Source of the DNA: Rariloculus sp965263005
GTDB lineage: Bacteria; Pseudomonadota; Gammaproteobacteria; Steroidobacterales; Rariloculaceae
Reading direction: 5' to 3'
Assembly (NCBI RefSeq): GCF_965263005.1
Contig: NZ_OZ253579.1
Coordinates: forward strand, 2,046,001 to 2,110,000
Length of the DNA stretch: 64,000 bases
This document shows positions 17,026 through 25,506 of the stretch, one piece after another (within the stretch, counting starts at the first letter, position 1; each line of letters opens with the position of its first letter). Under the pieces are notes generated by a model, which saw only the letters and a program-made list of their open reading frames with translations, searched no databases and had not been told where the DNA came from. The position numbers and the translations under genes are program-made.

Positions 17026-19041
17026 ATGACATCGGCCATCGACGATTTCCTGGATCACGAAGTGTGGCGCGACACGCACCGCGCCCGGCTTGTTCCCTTG
17101 GGCGAGTCAGCAACAGTGCGCTGCCACGACCCACGGGAAGTACTCTTTAAACGATTCCACCCGGCGGATCAATTAATGCTGTTGCGACGGGGCGCGGTGG
17201 GACACGAAACCGGCGGCGACGCCGAGGGCGATTCCTGGCCCATGGGCGACGTGGCGTGGCCCTGGGCGGCTCTGGGCTGGAGCGGATTCCTGCCCGCCAG
17301 GCGCAACGGCACCACGGCCCGCACCCGGACCCGCGTCGAGCTCTTGAGCTGGAAGCATGATGACCTCGCGCGGATTTTCTATGCCGATCCCTTGCTCGCC
17401 GTATGCTTCTTCCGAATTGTCCTCGACAGCGTCCGGCGTCAATTCGAGTGGATCCGCGGCGAGCGCCTCGCCGCGCAAGCCCTCCGCCCCGTCTTCGATC
17501 GGCCGCCGGCCGGGGTTGAGCGGGATGATCGTCGTGAATTCGCGCCCGGGATCATCACGGCGTTGCGCGCCTCGGCATTCTTCGCGCAATTCGACGATTC
17601 AATTCTGCGGCGGCTGGCCGCGAGTGCGGAGCTTACGCGCTGTGAGCCCGCGACCGAGCCGGTGCAGCAGGATGAGCCGTTGACGGGACTGTGGGTGCTG
17701 GCGGGAGGCCGAGCCGAACGCTATTTCTGCGCGCCTGCGCACGACGGGGAACAGCGGCTGCGGTTTCTTTCGCTTCCCGCCCGAGGGGGCGTGGCCGCGG
17801 GGGTGCCGACACAGGACGGCGGTTACCGGGCAGAGACCATGGTGCGGGCGGTATCGGCATGTTGGTTCTACCGGATCCCGACGCAGTCCATCGAAGCGCT
17901 AATCTGCAGCGACCCTGAATTCGGCCGCAGCTTCATGCAACGGCAGTTGGCGCGATTGGCCCACCTCATCACGGCCGCGAGGCTGCCCAGGCCAAGCTCC
18001 GACGAGGAACCGGAAATCGTCGCGCTGAAATCGGTGCTGCAACAGAACCAGACACGTATTCCCGTGACCTCGGAACTGCACAAGGTCCCGCACCTGCTCG
18101 CTCACAGGTTGACGACGGCGAGCGCACTGACGTGCCTGGACAGGCTGCGCGACACCGGCAGCTACGAAGAACTGGCGATCGCCCGCGTCTGCATCGACAT
18201 GCTCGCCGGCGTCCAAGCGGAAGTGTCGTTCTATCGCGGCGCACTGGACGCCTACGCGGCGGTCACGGACGCAACGCAGGAAGCGCAACCGGCGGTGCTG
18301 CGGCGTCGTTGCGATGAGATCATGGCAGGCGCTTTCAGCCATTTGCGAACGATGGTTCGCGGTACCGAGCAGTTGCCCGCAACTCCCGGACACATCGTGA
18401 TCGTCAACCACCTGTGTTGCCCCGCCTACTACCAGCTTCCCAACGACTACCATTTCTCGTTCGATACGGCCTTTGTCAGCGTGCTGTTGCACGCCTATTA
18501 CGGCGACTCGCCGGTACGTGTGGTTCGCCAGAGTCCGGGCGCCGAATACGGCCACAATATGTTCTACAGCCGGCTCGGCCACATCACGGTACCGACGCTC
18601 GAGTCCGGTATCGAAGCCGCGTCGCCCGAGGAGTTGGAAACGCTGCGCCGCGAATCTGTCGAAGCGCTGTTCGCGCAGGGCGCCGAGGCTGTCGGCCAAG
18701 GCGAGAATGTGCTCATTTGCCCGGAGGGACAATGCCAGAAGTCGGTCAATTCTCCGGCGCGGTTCTACAGCGGCGCCTTTCGCCTGGCTCAGAACACGCA
18801 ACCGGAACCGTGGATCGTTCCCGTCGCCATTGCCGGCTTCGACCGCCGCTTCAAGGATGGCAGGCTGGTGGCGCTCGTACAGCCTGCTTTTCGCCTCTCC
18901 GAGGCCATGGCGCGCCATGGTACGGAGGATCTTCGCCGCTTTCTCGATGACTACCGTTCAGAATTCGCCGAGGCGGTCGGGGAAGCCCAGCGCCTGAGTC
19001 GTGGTGTCGTTTCGCTGGACAAATCGCCGGACATCCACTAA
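17026..19041 (+). CDS. two cNMP-binding-like domains fused to a PlsC-like acyltransferase domain
   Basis: A 671-residue soluble protein without a signal. Residues about 20-125 and 185-320 look like two cyclic-nucleotide-binding (CRP-type) beta-roll domains (for example FFAQFDDSILRRLAASAELTRCEPATEPVQQDEPLTG written in two parts: FFAQFDDSILRRLA and LWVLAGGRAERYF). The ligand loop is poor: the usual FGE is GGV, although YRAETMVRAVS recalls the R-x-A-T segment. Residues about 440-650 resemble a glycerolipid acyltransferase: HIVIVNHL with N461-H462, then PEGQCQ at 566-571 and AIAGFDRRF. The Asp of the canonical H-x4-D box is missing (Ala467). A cyclic-nucleotide- or membrane-regulated lipid acyltransferase is inferred. 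Confidence 0.6.
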   Translation: MTSAIDDFLDHEVWRDTHRARLVPLGESATVRCHDPREVLFKRFHPADQLMLLRRGAVGHETGGDAEGDSWPMGDVAWPWAALGWSGFLPARRNGTTARTRTRVELLSWKHDDLARIFYADPLLAVCFFRIVLDSVRRQFEWIRGERLAAQALRPVFDRPPAGVERDDRREFAPGIITALRASAFFAQFDDSILRRLAASAELTRCEPATEPVQQDEPLTGLWVLAGGRAERYFCAPAHDGEQRLRFLSLPARGGVAAGVPTQDGGYRAETMVRAVSACWFYRIPTQSIEALICSDPEFGRSFMQRQLARLAHLITAARLPRPSSDEEPEIVALKSVLQQNQTRIPVTSELHKVPHLLAHRLTTASALTCLDRLRDTGSYEELAIARVCIDMLAGVQAEVSFYRGALDAYAAVTDATQEAQPAVLRRRCDEIMAGAFSHLRTMVRGTEQLPATPGHIVIVNHLCCPAYYQLPNDYHFSFDTAFVSVLLHAYYGDSPVRVVRQSPGAEYGHNMFYSRLGHITVPTLESGIEAASPEELETLRRESVEALFAQGAEAVGQGENVLICPEGQCQKSVNSPARFYSGAFRLAQNTQPEPWIVPVAIAGFDRRFKDGRLVALVQPAFRLSEAMARHGTEDLRRFLDDYRSEFAEAVGEAQRLSRGVVSLDKSPDIH

Positions 19042-19138
19042 CAATCGAGCTGAATCACTCAGCGGGGGCAGGTCCATCGCGGACCGTTCCCTGCAACCTG
19101 GACCGGACCGAGATGAAGATGGACATCCTGCTGCCTGG

Positions 19139-19329
19139 CAGCCCGTGGCAAAAGTCCGGCTGCATGGGGCGGAAGACCGCCTCGCCGAAGACGGCTGATC
19201 GACCGCCGATACATCCCACCCGGCGGCGTGGCTCGTCGCTCGAATATTCCCGATATTCTCGCTCCTCGCGCCTTGCCGGGCGGGCGCCTCGACGGTCTCG
19301 GTGCGACGCCGGACATTTGCCACGGGCTG
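19139..19329 (+). repeat. 158-bp interspersed repeat, copy B, with a 33-bp insertion
   Basis: Same element and orientation as copy E, enlarged to 191 bases by extra sequence after the left terminal repeat (roughly 19164-19197). Left end gtggcaaaagtccggc; right end gccggacatttgccac, with one change that turns TTTTG into ATTTG. It directly abuts the dipeptidase gene and its right end may supply that gene's TTG start. Confidence 0.85.
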
Positions 19330-20567
19330 CCAGCGCTATCGTCACGGCTATGCTGGCGATGGCTGGCTGCACAGACGCGCAAACCGTGGGGGAGGGCGCC
19401 GATTCGGTCAGCGCGCGCGCCCGGGCCATCCACGATGCTGTACTGACCATCGACAGCCACGACGACATCTCCTTCGATTTCGCCACCGATGCGGTCGACC
19501 CGCTTGACGCGCCCCGCCAGGTCAATCTGCAGAAGATGCTCGCCGGCGGTCTCGACGCCGGTTTCTTCATCGTCTATGTCGGGCAGACGGAACGCACCCC
19601 CGACAACTACATCCAGGCCCAGGCCGATGCCATGATCAAGTTCAATGCGATTCATCGCATGGCTGAAGAGATGTATCCGGACGTCATCGAGTTGGCCTAC
19701 ACGGCGGACGACGTGGAACGCATTCAGGCCTCGGGAAAGCTGGTTGCCGCGATCGGCATAGAGAACGGCTACGTTATCGGCCGCGATATCTCCCTGCTCG
19801 AACGCTATCACGGTCTCGGCGCCCGGTACGTCACCCTTGCCCACAACGGCCACAACGATATCGCCGATTCGGCGCAGCCGCGCGCGAATCTTGGGGATGT
19901 CCCCGCGGAACACGACGGAATCAGCCAATTTGGCGAGCAGGTCATCGAGGAGATGAACCGGCTCGGAATCATGGTGGATATCTCGCACATCTCAAGCGCC
20001 GCGGCGCTCGACGCCATCCGCCTGTCCCGGGCGCCGGTGATCGCTTCGCACTCCAATGCGCGCGCAGTCACCGACCACGTTCGCAACCTGGACGATGAGA
20101 CACTGCTGGCGTTACGCGATAACGGCGGTGTCGTGCAGGTGACCGCGTTCACCCTCTACGTCACCGAATCCACGCCCGCGCAGCGCGAAGCCAGCGGCGC
20201 GCTCCTGGCGGAATTCGGTATCGAGGAGTTCTGGGACTGGTCTTCTCTCACCGCCGACCGGCAGGAGCAGCTCGCGGCCCGGTTGGAGGAGATCGGCTAT
20301 GCCGATGTCGGCGATTTCATCGACCATGTCGTCTACACCGTAAACCTGATCGGCATCGATCACGTTGGGCTCAGCTCCGACTTCGACGGCGGTGGCGGAA
20401 TCCTCGGCTGGTTCGACGCGGCCGAGACGGCCAACGTGACGCTGGAACTGGTGCGCCGCGGCTACAGCCAGGAGGACATTGGTAAACTCTGGGGCGGCAA
20501 CCTGCTCCGGGTCTGGCGTGAGGTCGAGCGCATCGCCGCCGAATCGCCGCCGCGCGACGCCGGATAA
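19317..20567 (+). CDS. membrane dipeptidase (M19 family) lipoprotein
   Basis: Zinc dipeptidase of the renal-dipeptidase family, about 416 residues. Metal ligands are all visible: DSHDD (near residue 45), the bridging Glu in IGIENG, His in VDISHISS and ASHSNARAV, and Asp in GLSSDFDG. The TTG at 19317 gives MPRAASAIVTAMLAMAGC, a normal lipoprotein signal; the first ATG (19350) leaves only MLAMAGC, too short to be a signal, and further upstream starts run through repeat copy B. The start is therefore uncertain, and the repeat appears to have replaced the original 5' end. Confidence 0.82.
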   Translation: MPRAASAIVTAMLAMAGCTDAQTVGEGADSVSARARAIHDAVLTIDSHDDISFDFATDAVDPLDAPRQVNLQKMLAGGLDAGFFIVYVGQTERTPDNYIQAQADAMIKFNAIHRMAEEMYPDVIELAYTADDVERIQASGKLVAAIGIENGYVIGRDISLLERYHGLGARYVTLAHNGHNDIADSAQPRANLGDVPAEHDGISQFGEQVIEEMNRLGIMVDISHISSAAALDAIRLSRAPVIASHSNARAVTDHVRNLDDETLLALRDNGGVVQVTAFTLYVTESTPAQREASGALLAEFGIEEFWDWSSLTADRQEQLAARLEEIGYADVGDFIDHVVYTVNLIGIDHVGLSSDFDGGGGILGWFDAAETANVTLELVRRGYSQEDIGKLWGGNLLRVWREVERIAAESPPRDAG

Positions 20568-20652
20568 TCCGACATTTCAGCGCGCTCCAATGGACGAAGG
20601 CAACGCTGGCGTCGCCGAAGCCGTGATTGAAATCAGGTGCCGCGAAACGGTT

Positions 20653-21945
20653 TCAGCGATCGGGATCGACCAGCGCCGCGTACGTGAGCGCCGTGCTTAG
20701 CGCCCGCATGTTCGGCCGTCCCGACCCGGTCTGCTGGATCATCCCCACGAACACGAGATCGTGGGTCGGATCGATCCAGAACCAGGTTCCGGCAGCGCCG
20801 GCCCAGTAATACGTACCGGCTCCGGTCGAACTTCCGGACCTGACGGGATCCATGGTGATCGCGAAATCCAGACCGAATCCGGTGCCCGGTGATGTCTCGG
20901 CGACGATCTGCGGCAGGTGGTTCGCACGCATGAGATCGACGCTTTGCGGAGACAGGATGCGGACGCCGTCGAACTCGCCGCCGTTGAGGAGCATCTGCGA
21001 GAATCGCATGTAATCCTCGGCGGTGGACACGAGACCGCCGCCGCCGGACGGAAAGATATCCGGGTCGAGGTAAGTCCGTCCCCGGCGGTCCACGGTCGGC
21101 GTCAACGCGCGGTTCTCGCCATACGCGTAGTACTCGACGAAGCGGTCGCGCTTTTCCTCGGGAACATGAAACGCCGTGTCGGTCATGCCGAGCGGCTCGA
21201 AGATGTGTTCCTGGAGAAACTCGGGAAACGGTTGGCCCGACAGCTTCTCGACGAGGTAGCCCTGGATGTCGACGGAAACGCTGTAGAGCCATCTCGAGCC
21301 CGGCTGGTATTGCAGCGGAATCCGCGCGAGATCGTCGATCATCTGTTGCATGGTCGTGTGCGGAAACAGAATGTCGACATCCCGGTACATGGCGTCTACC
21401 ACCGTCTGGGTGTTGCCGTAGCTAAAACCGCCCGTGTGGCTCATGAGTTCGCGCATCGTCGGCGGGTGCACGGCGTCCTCAAGCTCGACCGTGCCGTCCT
21501 CGAGCTCGACGGCCACCCGAAGATTCTCAAACTCGGGGATGTGCCGCGAGACGGGATCGTTCAGTCCCCACTTGCCGCGCTCGTGGAGCATCATCATGGC
21601 GACGCCGGTGATCGGCTTGGTCATGGAATAGATACGGAAAATGCTGTCCGGCGCCATCGGAATGTCCGACTCGATGTTCTGCCGGCCGACGGCTTCGAAA
21701 TGTGCCGGCTGGCCGTGGCGCGCGATCATGGTGATGGCGCCCGAAAGCTCGCCATCGTCGACGAGTTGCTGCATGGCTTGAGTCAGTCGCTCGAGCCGTT
21801 CGCTGGAAAAGCCGACCGATTCGGGCGCAGCCCCCTCGAGTGGGATCGCAGCGCTGGCGATGGACTCCGGCGCCGGCGAGCAACCTGTCAGTGCGAATAC
21901 CGAGAACGCGGCGAGAAGGCTGAACAGCAAGGTCGGGCGAATCAT
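20653..21945 (-). CDS. serine hydrolase, beta-lactamase/family VIII esterase-like lipoprotein
   Basis: A 430-residue class-C-beta-lactamase-fold hydrolase. The lipoprotein signal ends FALTGC (Cys22). The catalytic SxxK is SMTK (in IYSMTKPITGVA, near residue 107), the Tyr motif is YSVS (WLYSVSVDIQGYL) and the C-terminal segment GAAGTWFWIDP replaces the KTG box, as in EstB-like family VIII esterases. It is probably a periplasmic or outer-membrane esterase or peptidase-like enzyme; lactamase activity is not implied. Divergent from the NHL-repeat gene with a 98-base gap. Confidence 0.85.
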   Translation of the reverse strand: MIRPTLLFSLLAAFSVFALTGCSPAPESIASAAIPLEGAAPESVGFSSERLERLTQAMQQLVDDGELSGAITMIARHGQPAHFEAVGRQNIESDIPMAPDSIFRIYSMTKPITGVAMMMLHERGKWGLNDPVSRHIPEFENLRVAVELEDGTVELEDAVHPPTMRELMSHTGGFSYGNTQTVVDAMYRDVDILFPHTTMQQMIDDLARIPLQYQPGSRWLYSVSVDIQGYLVEKLSGQPFPEFLQEHIFEPLGMTDTAFHVPEEKRDRFVEYYAYGENRALTPTVDRRGRTYLDPDIFPSGGGGLVSTAEDYMRFSQMLLNGGEFDGVRILSPQSVDLMRANHLPQIVAETSPGTGFGLDFAITMDPVRSGSSTGAGTYYWAGAAGTWFWIDPTHDLVFVGMIQQTGSGRPNMRALSTALTYAALVDPDR

Positions 21946-22043
21946 GACTGACCTCCAGCGAACGGACCTGGATCGTTTGTGGGCCGTAGCCCTGACGCGT
22001 AGTATGCCTCAAGACTGCTGGACCGACCTCAAGGTGTTTTGAC

Positions 22044-23207
22044 GTGAAGCGTGCAAGCTCGACGGGAAGTGCCTTGCTGGTCCTGGCCGTGATCCAGACC
22101 GCGGCGCTGCATGCGACCTCGGGGACTTCGGCGGGCCAGACACCGGCTGCCGTGCGGCAGATCCCGAACTTCGAGGTGGATCCATCGTGGCCGCGGATTC
22201 CCGAAGGGTGGGTACTCGGTCAGGTCGCAAGCGCCGCCGCCGACGAGCAGGATCACATCTGGGTGCTGCAGCGTCCGCGCAGCGTGAGGCCGGGCCGGGG
22301 AACCGGGCCGCCCGTGATGGAGTTCGATGAGGACGGCAACTACGTCCAGGGCTGGGGTGGGCCAGGCGAAGGCTACGATTGGCCTGAATCGGAGCACGGG
22401 ATTCACGTCGACCACGAGGGATACGTCTGGATCGGCGGTCAGGCGGACGAAGATCAGATTCTCAAGTTCACGAGCGACGGGACCTTCGTGATGCAGATCG
22501 GTGAAGGCGGCCACGAGAAGACGAATCGCGACACGGAGAACTTCTGGCGTCCCTCCGACATGTTCGTTTACCCGCCGACCAACGAGCTTTATGTCTCGGA
22601 CGGTTACGGCAACAAGCGGATCATCGTGTTCGACGCGGATACGGGCGAGTACAAGCGGATGTGGGGCGCATTCGGCAATGTGCCGTCGGACGATCCTCCT
22701 GCCGAGGGAGAAACCGGCGCGAACCGCACGCTGGCCACGGAGTTCGACCCCGCCGATCCCGGGCCACCGCAGTTCAACACGGTGCACGGCGTCAAGGTGT
22801 CGAACGACGGACTCGTGTATGCCGCCGACCGCGGCGGCAAGCGTGTTCAGGTCTTCACGACCGACGGCGAATATCTCGCGCAGGCATGGATCGATCGCTG
22901 GTGCCTCGTGGCGGGACAGGGCTGCGGTAACGGCCAGACGACCGCGAGCGTCGCGTTTTCTGCAGACCCGGAGCAGCAATTCCTGTACGTGGCGAGCAGG
23001 AGCCCGGCGCGCATCTGGGTGTTGGATCGCAGCACGCTGGAGCCGCTCGACTCTTTCGGCCGGCCCGGAATCGCGCCGGGCGAGTTCGGTGTGTTGCACC
23101 ACATGACGACGGATTCGAGTGGCAACCTCTACACCTCGGAAGTCCAGGACGGCCGGCGCGTGCAGAAGTTCGTGTACACGGGGCTCGTCGATGCGCCGAA
23201 CGAGTGA
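22044..23207 (+). CDS. secreted NHL-repeat / six-bladed beta-propeller protein
   Basis: A 387-residue exported protein starting with GTG and a signal peptide (about residues 1-32). It contains NHL-type blades: DHIWVLQRP, EHGIHVDHEGYVWIGG, DMFVYPPTNELYVSDGYGNKRI, KRVQVFTTDGEYL and HHMTTDSSGNLYTSE. The fold matches peptidyl-alpha-hydroxyglycine lyase-like propellers common in gammaproteobacteria, but catalytic residues cannot be assigned, so a binding or sensor role is equally possible. Its divergent neighbour is the beta-lactamase-fold lipoprotein. Confidence 0.78.
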   Translation: MKRASSTGSALLVLAVIQTAALHATSGTSAGQTPAAVRQIPNFEVDPSWPRIPEGWVLGQVASAAADEQDHIWVLQRPRSVRPGRGTGPPVMEFDEDGNYVQGWGGPGEGYDWPESEHGIHVDHEGYVWIGGQADEDQILKFTSDGTFVMQIGEGGHEKTNRDTENFWRPSDMFVYPPTNELYVSDGYGNKRIIVFDADTGEYKRMWGAFGNVPSDDPPAEGETGANRTLATEFDPADPGPPQFNTVHGVKVSNDGLVYAADRGGKRVQVFTTDGEYLAQAWIDRWCLVAGQGCGNGQTTASVAFSADPEQQFLYVASRSPARIWVLDRSTLEPLDSFGRPGIAPGEFGVLHHMTTDSSGNLYTSEVQDGRRVQKFVYTGLVDAPNE

Positions 23208-23393
23208 CGAGGGCGCGCGGCGCAGGCCGAGCCGATCGTTCCCGAGCCCAGCCGAGACCTCGCCCGATTCGGCCGGGCGCGGTCGCTACGAAGTCTCGAA
23301 AGCCATGATGTTTGAGCCGTCGGGCCAGACGATACAGGATCCTTGAACGCTGGAAGTGCTCGAAGATTTGTACAATAGGGTCAAGGACGGACG

Positions 23394-23654
23394 ATGAATA
23401 CGAATTCCGCCAGTGGACGGGCACCAGCCATGCAGATCTCGATCATTTACTGCGTAGCTTGAAGCTATCTGCCCAAGGCCGCCGGTCTGGCGGCCGAAAT
23501 CTCCGAGCGGCTCGGCTTCGACGCCGAACTTGAGAAAGGTTACCGAGGCGTTTTCGATGTTGTCGCCAACGGCACGGTCGTGTTTTCAAAACATGACGAA
23601 GGGCGGTTTCCGGATCACTCGGAGATCCTCGATGCCCTGCGAGCCTTGACGTAG
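23394..23654 (+). CDS. selW: SelW/Rdx-family selenoprotein (in-frame TGA = selenocysteine)
   Basis: Small thioredoxin-fold redox protein of the SelW/Rdx family. The sequence QISIIYCVA-[TGA]-SYLPKAAG holds the family CxxU motif: Cys codon 23451-23453, TGA at 23460-23462. The frame then continues to a TAG at 23652-23654 with family-like sequence (GVFDVVANGTVVFSKHDEGRFPDHSEILDALRAL), so the TGA is inside a conserved gene rather than at its end. A SECIS-like hairpin follows the TGA. The ATG at 23394 has AAGGA at good spacing; a second in-frame ATG at 23430 gives the more typical short N-terminus (74 residues). sel genes are not in this window. Confidence 0.85.
23460..23495 (+). promoter_or_regulatory. 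bacterial SECIS element
   Basis: The TGA at 23460-23462 is followed after 14 bases by a perfect 7-bp stem, GGCCGCC (23477-23483) with GGCGGCC (23489-23495), closed by the five-base loop GGTCT (23484-23488). The GGUCU apical loop is the one I recall from the E. coli fdhF SECIS that SelB recognises. Placement inside the coding region directly after UGA is as required in bacteria. Confidence 0.82.
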
Positions 23655-23688
23655 CCGGGCGCTTGCCTCGGCAAGGCGTCGCGAGCGC

Positions 23689-24555
23689 TCAGCTCGCCAT
23701 GCCCCAGCGCTGCACGGTCCTCGACTCGATCGTCCTGAAGACGACGTTCTCGACGAACAGGCCGAACAGGATCACGGTTAGCAGGCCCGCGAAGACTTCG
23801 GGGATCAAAAGCTGGTTCTTGTTCTCGAAGACGTACCAGCCGAGCCCGCCGGAGCCCGAGCTCACGCCGAACACGAGTTCGGCGGCGATCAGCGTGCGCC
23901 ACGCGAAGGCCCAGCCGACCTTAAGCCCCGTCAGGATGCTCGGGAATGCGCCGGGGATCAGTATGCGGACGATGTAGCCCATGCTCGACAGCCCGTAGTT
24001 GCGGCCGACCATCTTCAGTGTCGGGCTGAGCGCACTGAAGCCCGAGAACGTGTTCAACGCCACGGCCCAGAGCACGGCATGGATCAATACGAAAATCACG
24101 CTGGCGTCGCCGAGCCCGAACCAGATCAGCGCAAGCGGCAGCAAGGCAATCGACGGCAGCGGATTGAACATCGCGGTCAGCGTCTGCAGCAAATCGGCGC
24201 CGATCCGGCTGACGCTTGCGAATGCCGTCAATACGCCTGCGATCGCAAGGCCCGCAAGGTAGCCCTTGATCAATAGCGACAGCGTGTAGTACGCGGCTCG
24301 CGGCAGCTCGAGCGACACGATTGCCGAGGCCAGGGCGGCCAGGGTGGCCGTAAACGTCGGGAACAGCAGGGGGTTGCCGAGCACCCGCGCATAGATCTCC
24401 CAGATCAGCGCGAGCGCGACCAGAAGCACCGTCTTGCGGATCGCACCGTTATCGTAGATTTTCTGCCAGGCCGTCAGTGGCCGCTCGACGACATCGATCC
24501 GCGTTGCGGCGGTGTCGTGGAGGATGTCGGGACGAGCAATCGATGTACTAGCCAT
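23689..24555 (-). CDS. ABC transporter permease (NitT/TauT, SsuC-like)
   Basis: Inner-membrane permease of an importer for sulfonates, nitrate or similar small molecules. The 288 residues hold about six helices and the EAA-loop region MVGRNYGLSSMGYIVRILIPGAFPSILTGLKVG. The ATG at 24555 overlaps the last bases of the ATPase gene (stop 24548), with GAGGAA just upstream, which implies translational coupling; longer frames upstream are inside the ATPase gene. It works with the ATPase and the binding protein encoded upstream. Confidence 0.88.
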   Translation of the reverse strand: MASTSIARPDILHDTAATRIDVVERPLTAWQKIYDNGAIRKTVLLVALALIWEIYARVLGNPLLFPTFTATLAALASAIVSLELPRAAYYTLSLLIKGYLAGLAIAGVLTAFASVSRIGADLLQTLTAMFNPLPSIALLPLALIWFGLGDASVIFVLIHAVLWAVALNTFSGFSALSPTLKMVGRNYGLSSMGYIVRILIPGAFPSILTGLKVGWAFAWRTLIAAELVFGVSSGSGGLGWYVFENKNQLLIPEVFAGLLTVILFGLFVENVVFRTIESRTVQRWGMAS

Positions 24556-25342
24556 TTTCGGGTTCCTCGTGTTGCACGACACGGTCGAACAGCATCTCCT
24601 GAATCCTGGCCGACAACGGTTTGCCCGTCGCATCGACTTCATCGATGCCGGAACAGTTGATCTCGGCCTTGGCCTGGCCTGGATGGGCGCTCAAGAGCAG
24701 AATCCGGTTGCCGATTCGAATCGCCTCGGGAATCGAGTGGGTGACGAACAGCACCGTGAAGCGCGTGTCCTCCCACAGTTGCAGCAGTTCGGCCTGCATT
24801 CTTTCCCGAGTCAGCGCGTCAAGCGCGGCGAACGGCTCGTCCATGAGCAGGATGTCCGGTTCGGTCGCCATGGCGCGCGCGATCGCGACGCGCTGCTTCA
24901 TGCCGCCCGACAGCGTATGCGGATAGTTCGCGGCGAATTTCGTGAGCCCGACCTTGTCGATGTAGTGCATCGCCACGTCCTCGGCTTCGCGCCGCGGCAG
25001 CTTGCCGCTCGCGGTCAGCGCGAAGCAGATGTTGTCGCGCACGGTCTTCCACGGCAGGAGCTGGTCGAACTCCTGAAACACGAACGCACGGTCCGGCCCA
25101 GGCGCCATGATTTGGGCGCCGTTGAGCAGCATCTGGCCTTCGACGGGCTGCATGTAGCCGCCGACGGCCTTCAGAAGCGTCGACTTCCCGCAGCCGGAGG
25201 GTCCAAGCAGGACGAAACGGTCCGATCCGAGCACGTCGAAGCTCACGCGATAGGTCGCGGTAATGAGATGGTCCTTGGTGTGGTATCGAAGCGTGACACC
25301 CCGAACCGACAGCAAGGGCTCTGTGGCGGATGTCGCGTTCAC
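24548..25342 (-). CDS. ABC transporter ATPase (SsuB/TauB-like)
   Basis: ATP-binding subunit of the same importer, 264 residues from a GTG at 25342. Walker A is GPSGCGKST, the signature LSGGMKQR, Walker B ILLMDEPFAAL and the switch His VTHS. The C-terminal extension (GKPLSARIQEMLFDRV) is typical of the NitT/TauT group. The frame is open further upstream, but that part is translated from repeat copy C (GKSPAAF..., GLGATRDFCHG) and has no family homology. The GTG lacks a clear ribosome site; the start probably lies here because the repeat has replaced the native leader. Confidence 0.88.
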   Translation of the reverse strand: MNATSATEPLLSVRGVTLRYHTKDHLITATYRVSFDVLGSDRFVLLGPSGCGKSTLLKAVGGYMQPVEGQMLLNGAQIMAPGPDRAFVFQEFDQLLPWKTVRDNICFALTASGKLPRREAEDVAMHYIDKVGLTKFAANYPHTLSGGMKQRVAIARAMATEPDILLMDEPFAALDALTRERMQAELLQLWEDTRFTVLFVTHSIPEAIRIGNRILLLSAHPGQAKAEINCSGIDEVDATGKPLSARIQEMLFDRVVQHEEPENG

Positions 25343-25348
25343 TGCTGG

Positions 25349-25506
25349 CTGCCCGTGGCAAAAGTCCCGCGTCGCACCGAGACCGGCGAGGCGCCCGGCC
25401 GGCAAGGCGCGAGGAGGGGGAATATCGGGAATATTCGACTGACGAGCAACGTAGACGGCCGGGATGCATCGTCGGTCGAATGCAGCGGGACTTTTGCCAC
25501 GGGCTG
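25349..25506 (-). repeat. 158-bp interspersed repeat, copy C
   Basis: Full-length copy in reverse orientation to copy E, with 20-base perfect terminal inverted repeats: GCCCGTGGCAAAAGTCCCGC at the left and its complement at the right. It exactly fills the gap between the stop of the binding-protein gene (25507) and the GTG of the ATPase gene (25342), so it lies inside a transcribed operon. Confidence 0.9.

Noticed and set aside
23343..23376. Promoter TTGAAC / TACAAT before the selenoprotein gene
   Set aside because: The spacer is 22 bases, too long for a sigma-70 promoter; other -35 choices are weaker.
23312..23533. A 73-residue open frame overlapping the selenoprotein gene in another frame
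   Set aside because: It has no recognisable homology, whereas the TGA-containing frame matches SelW.
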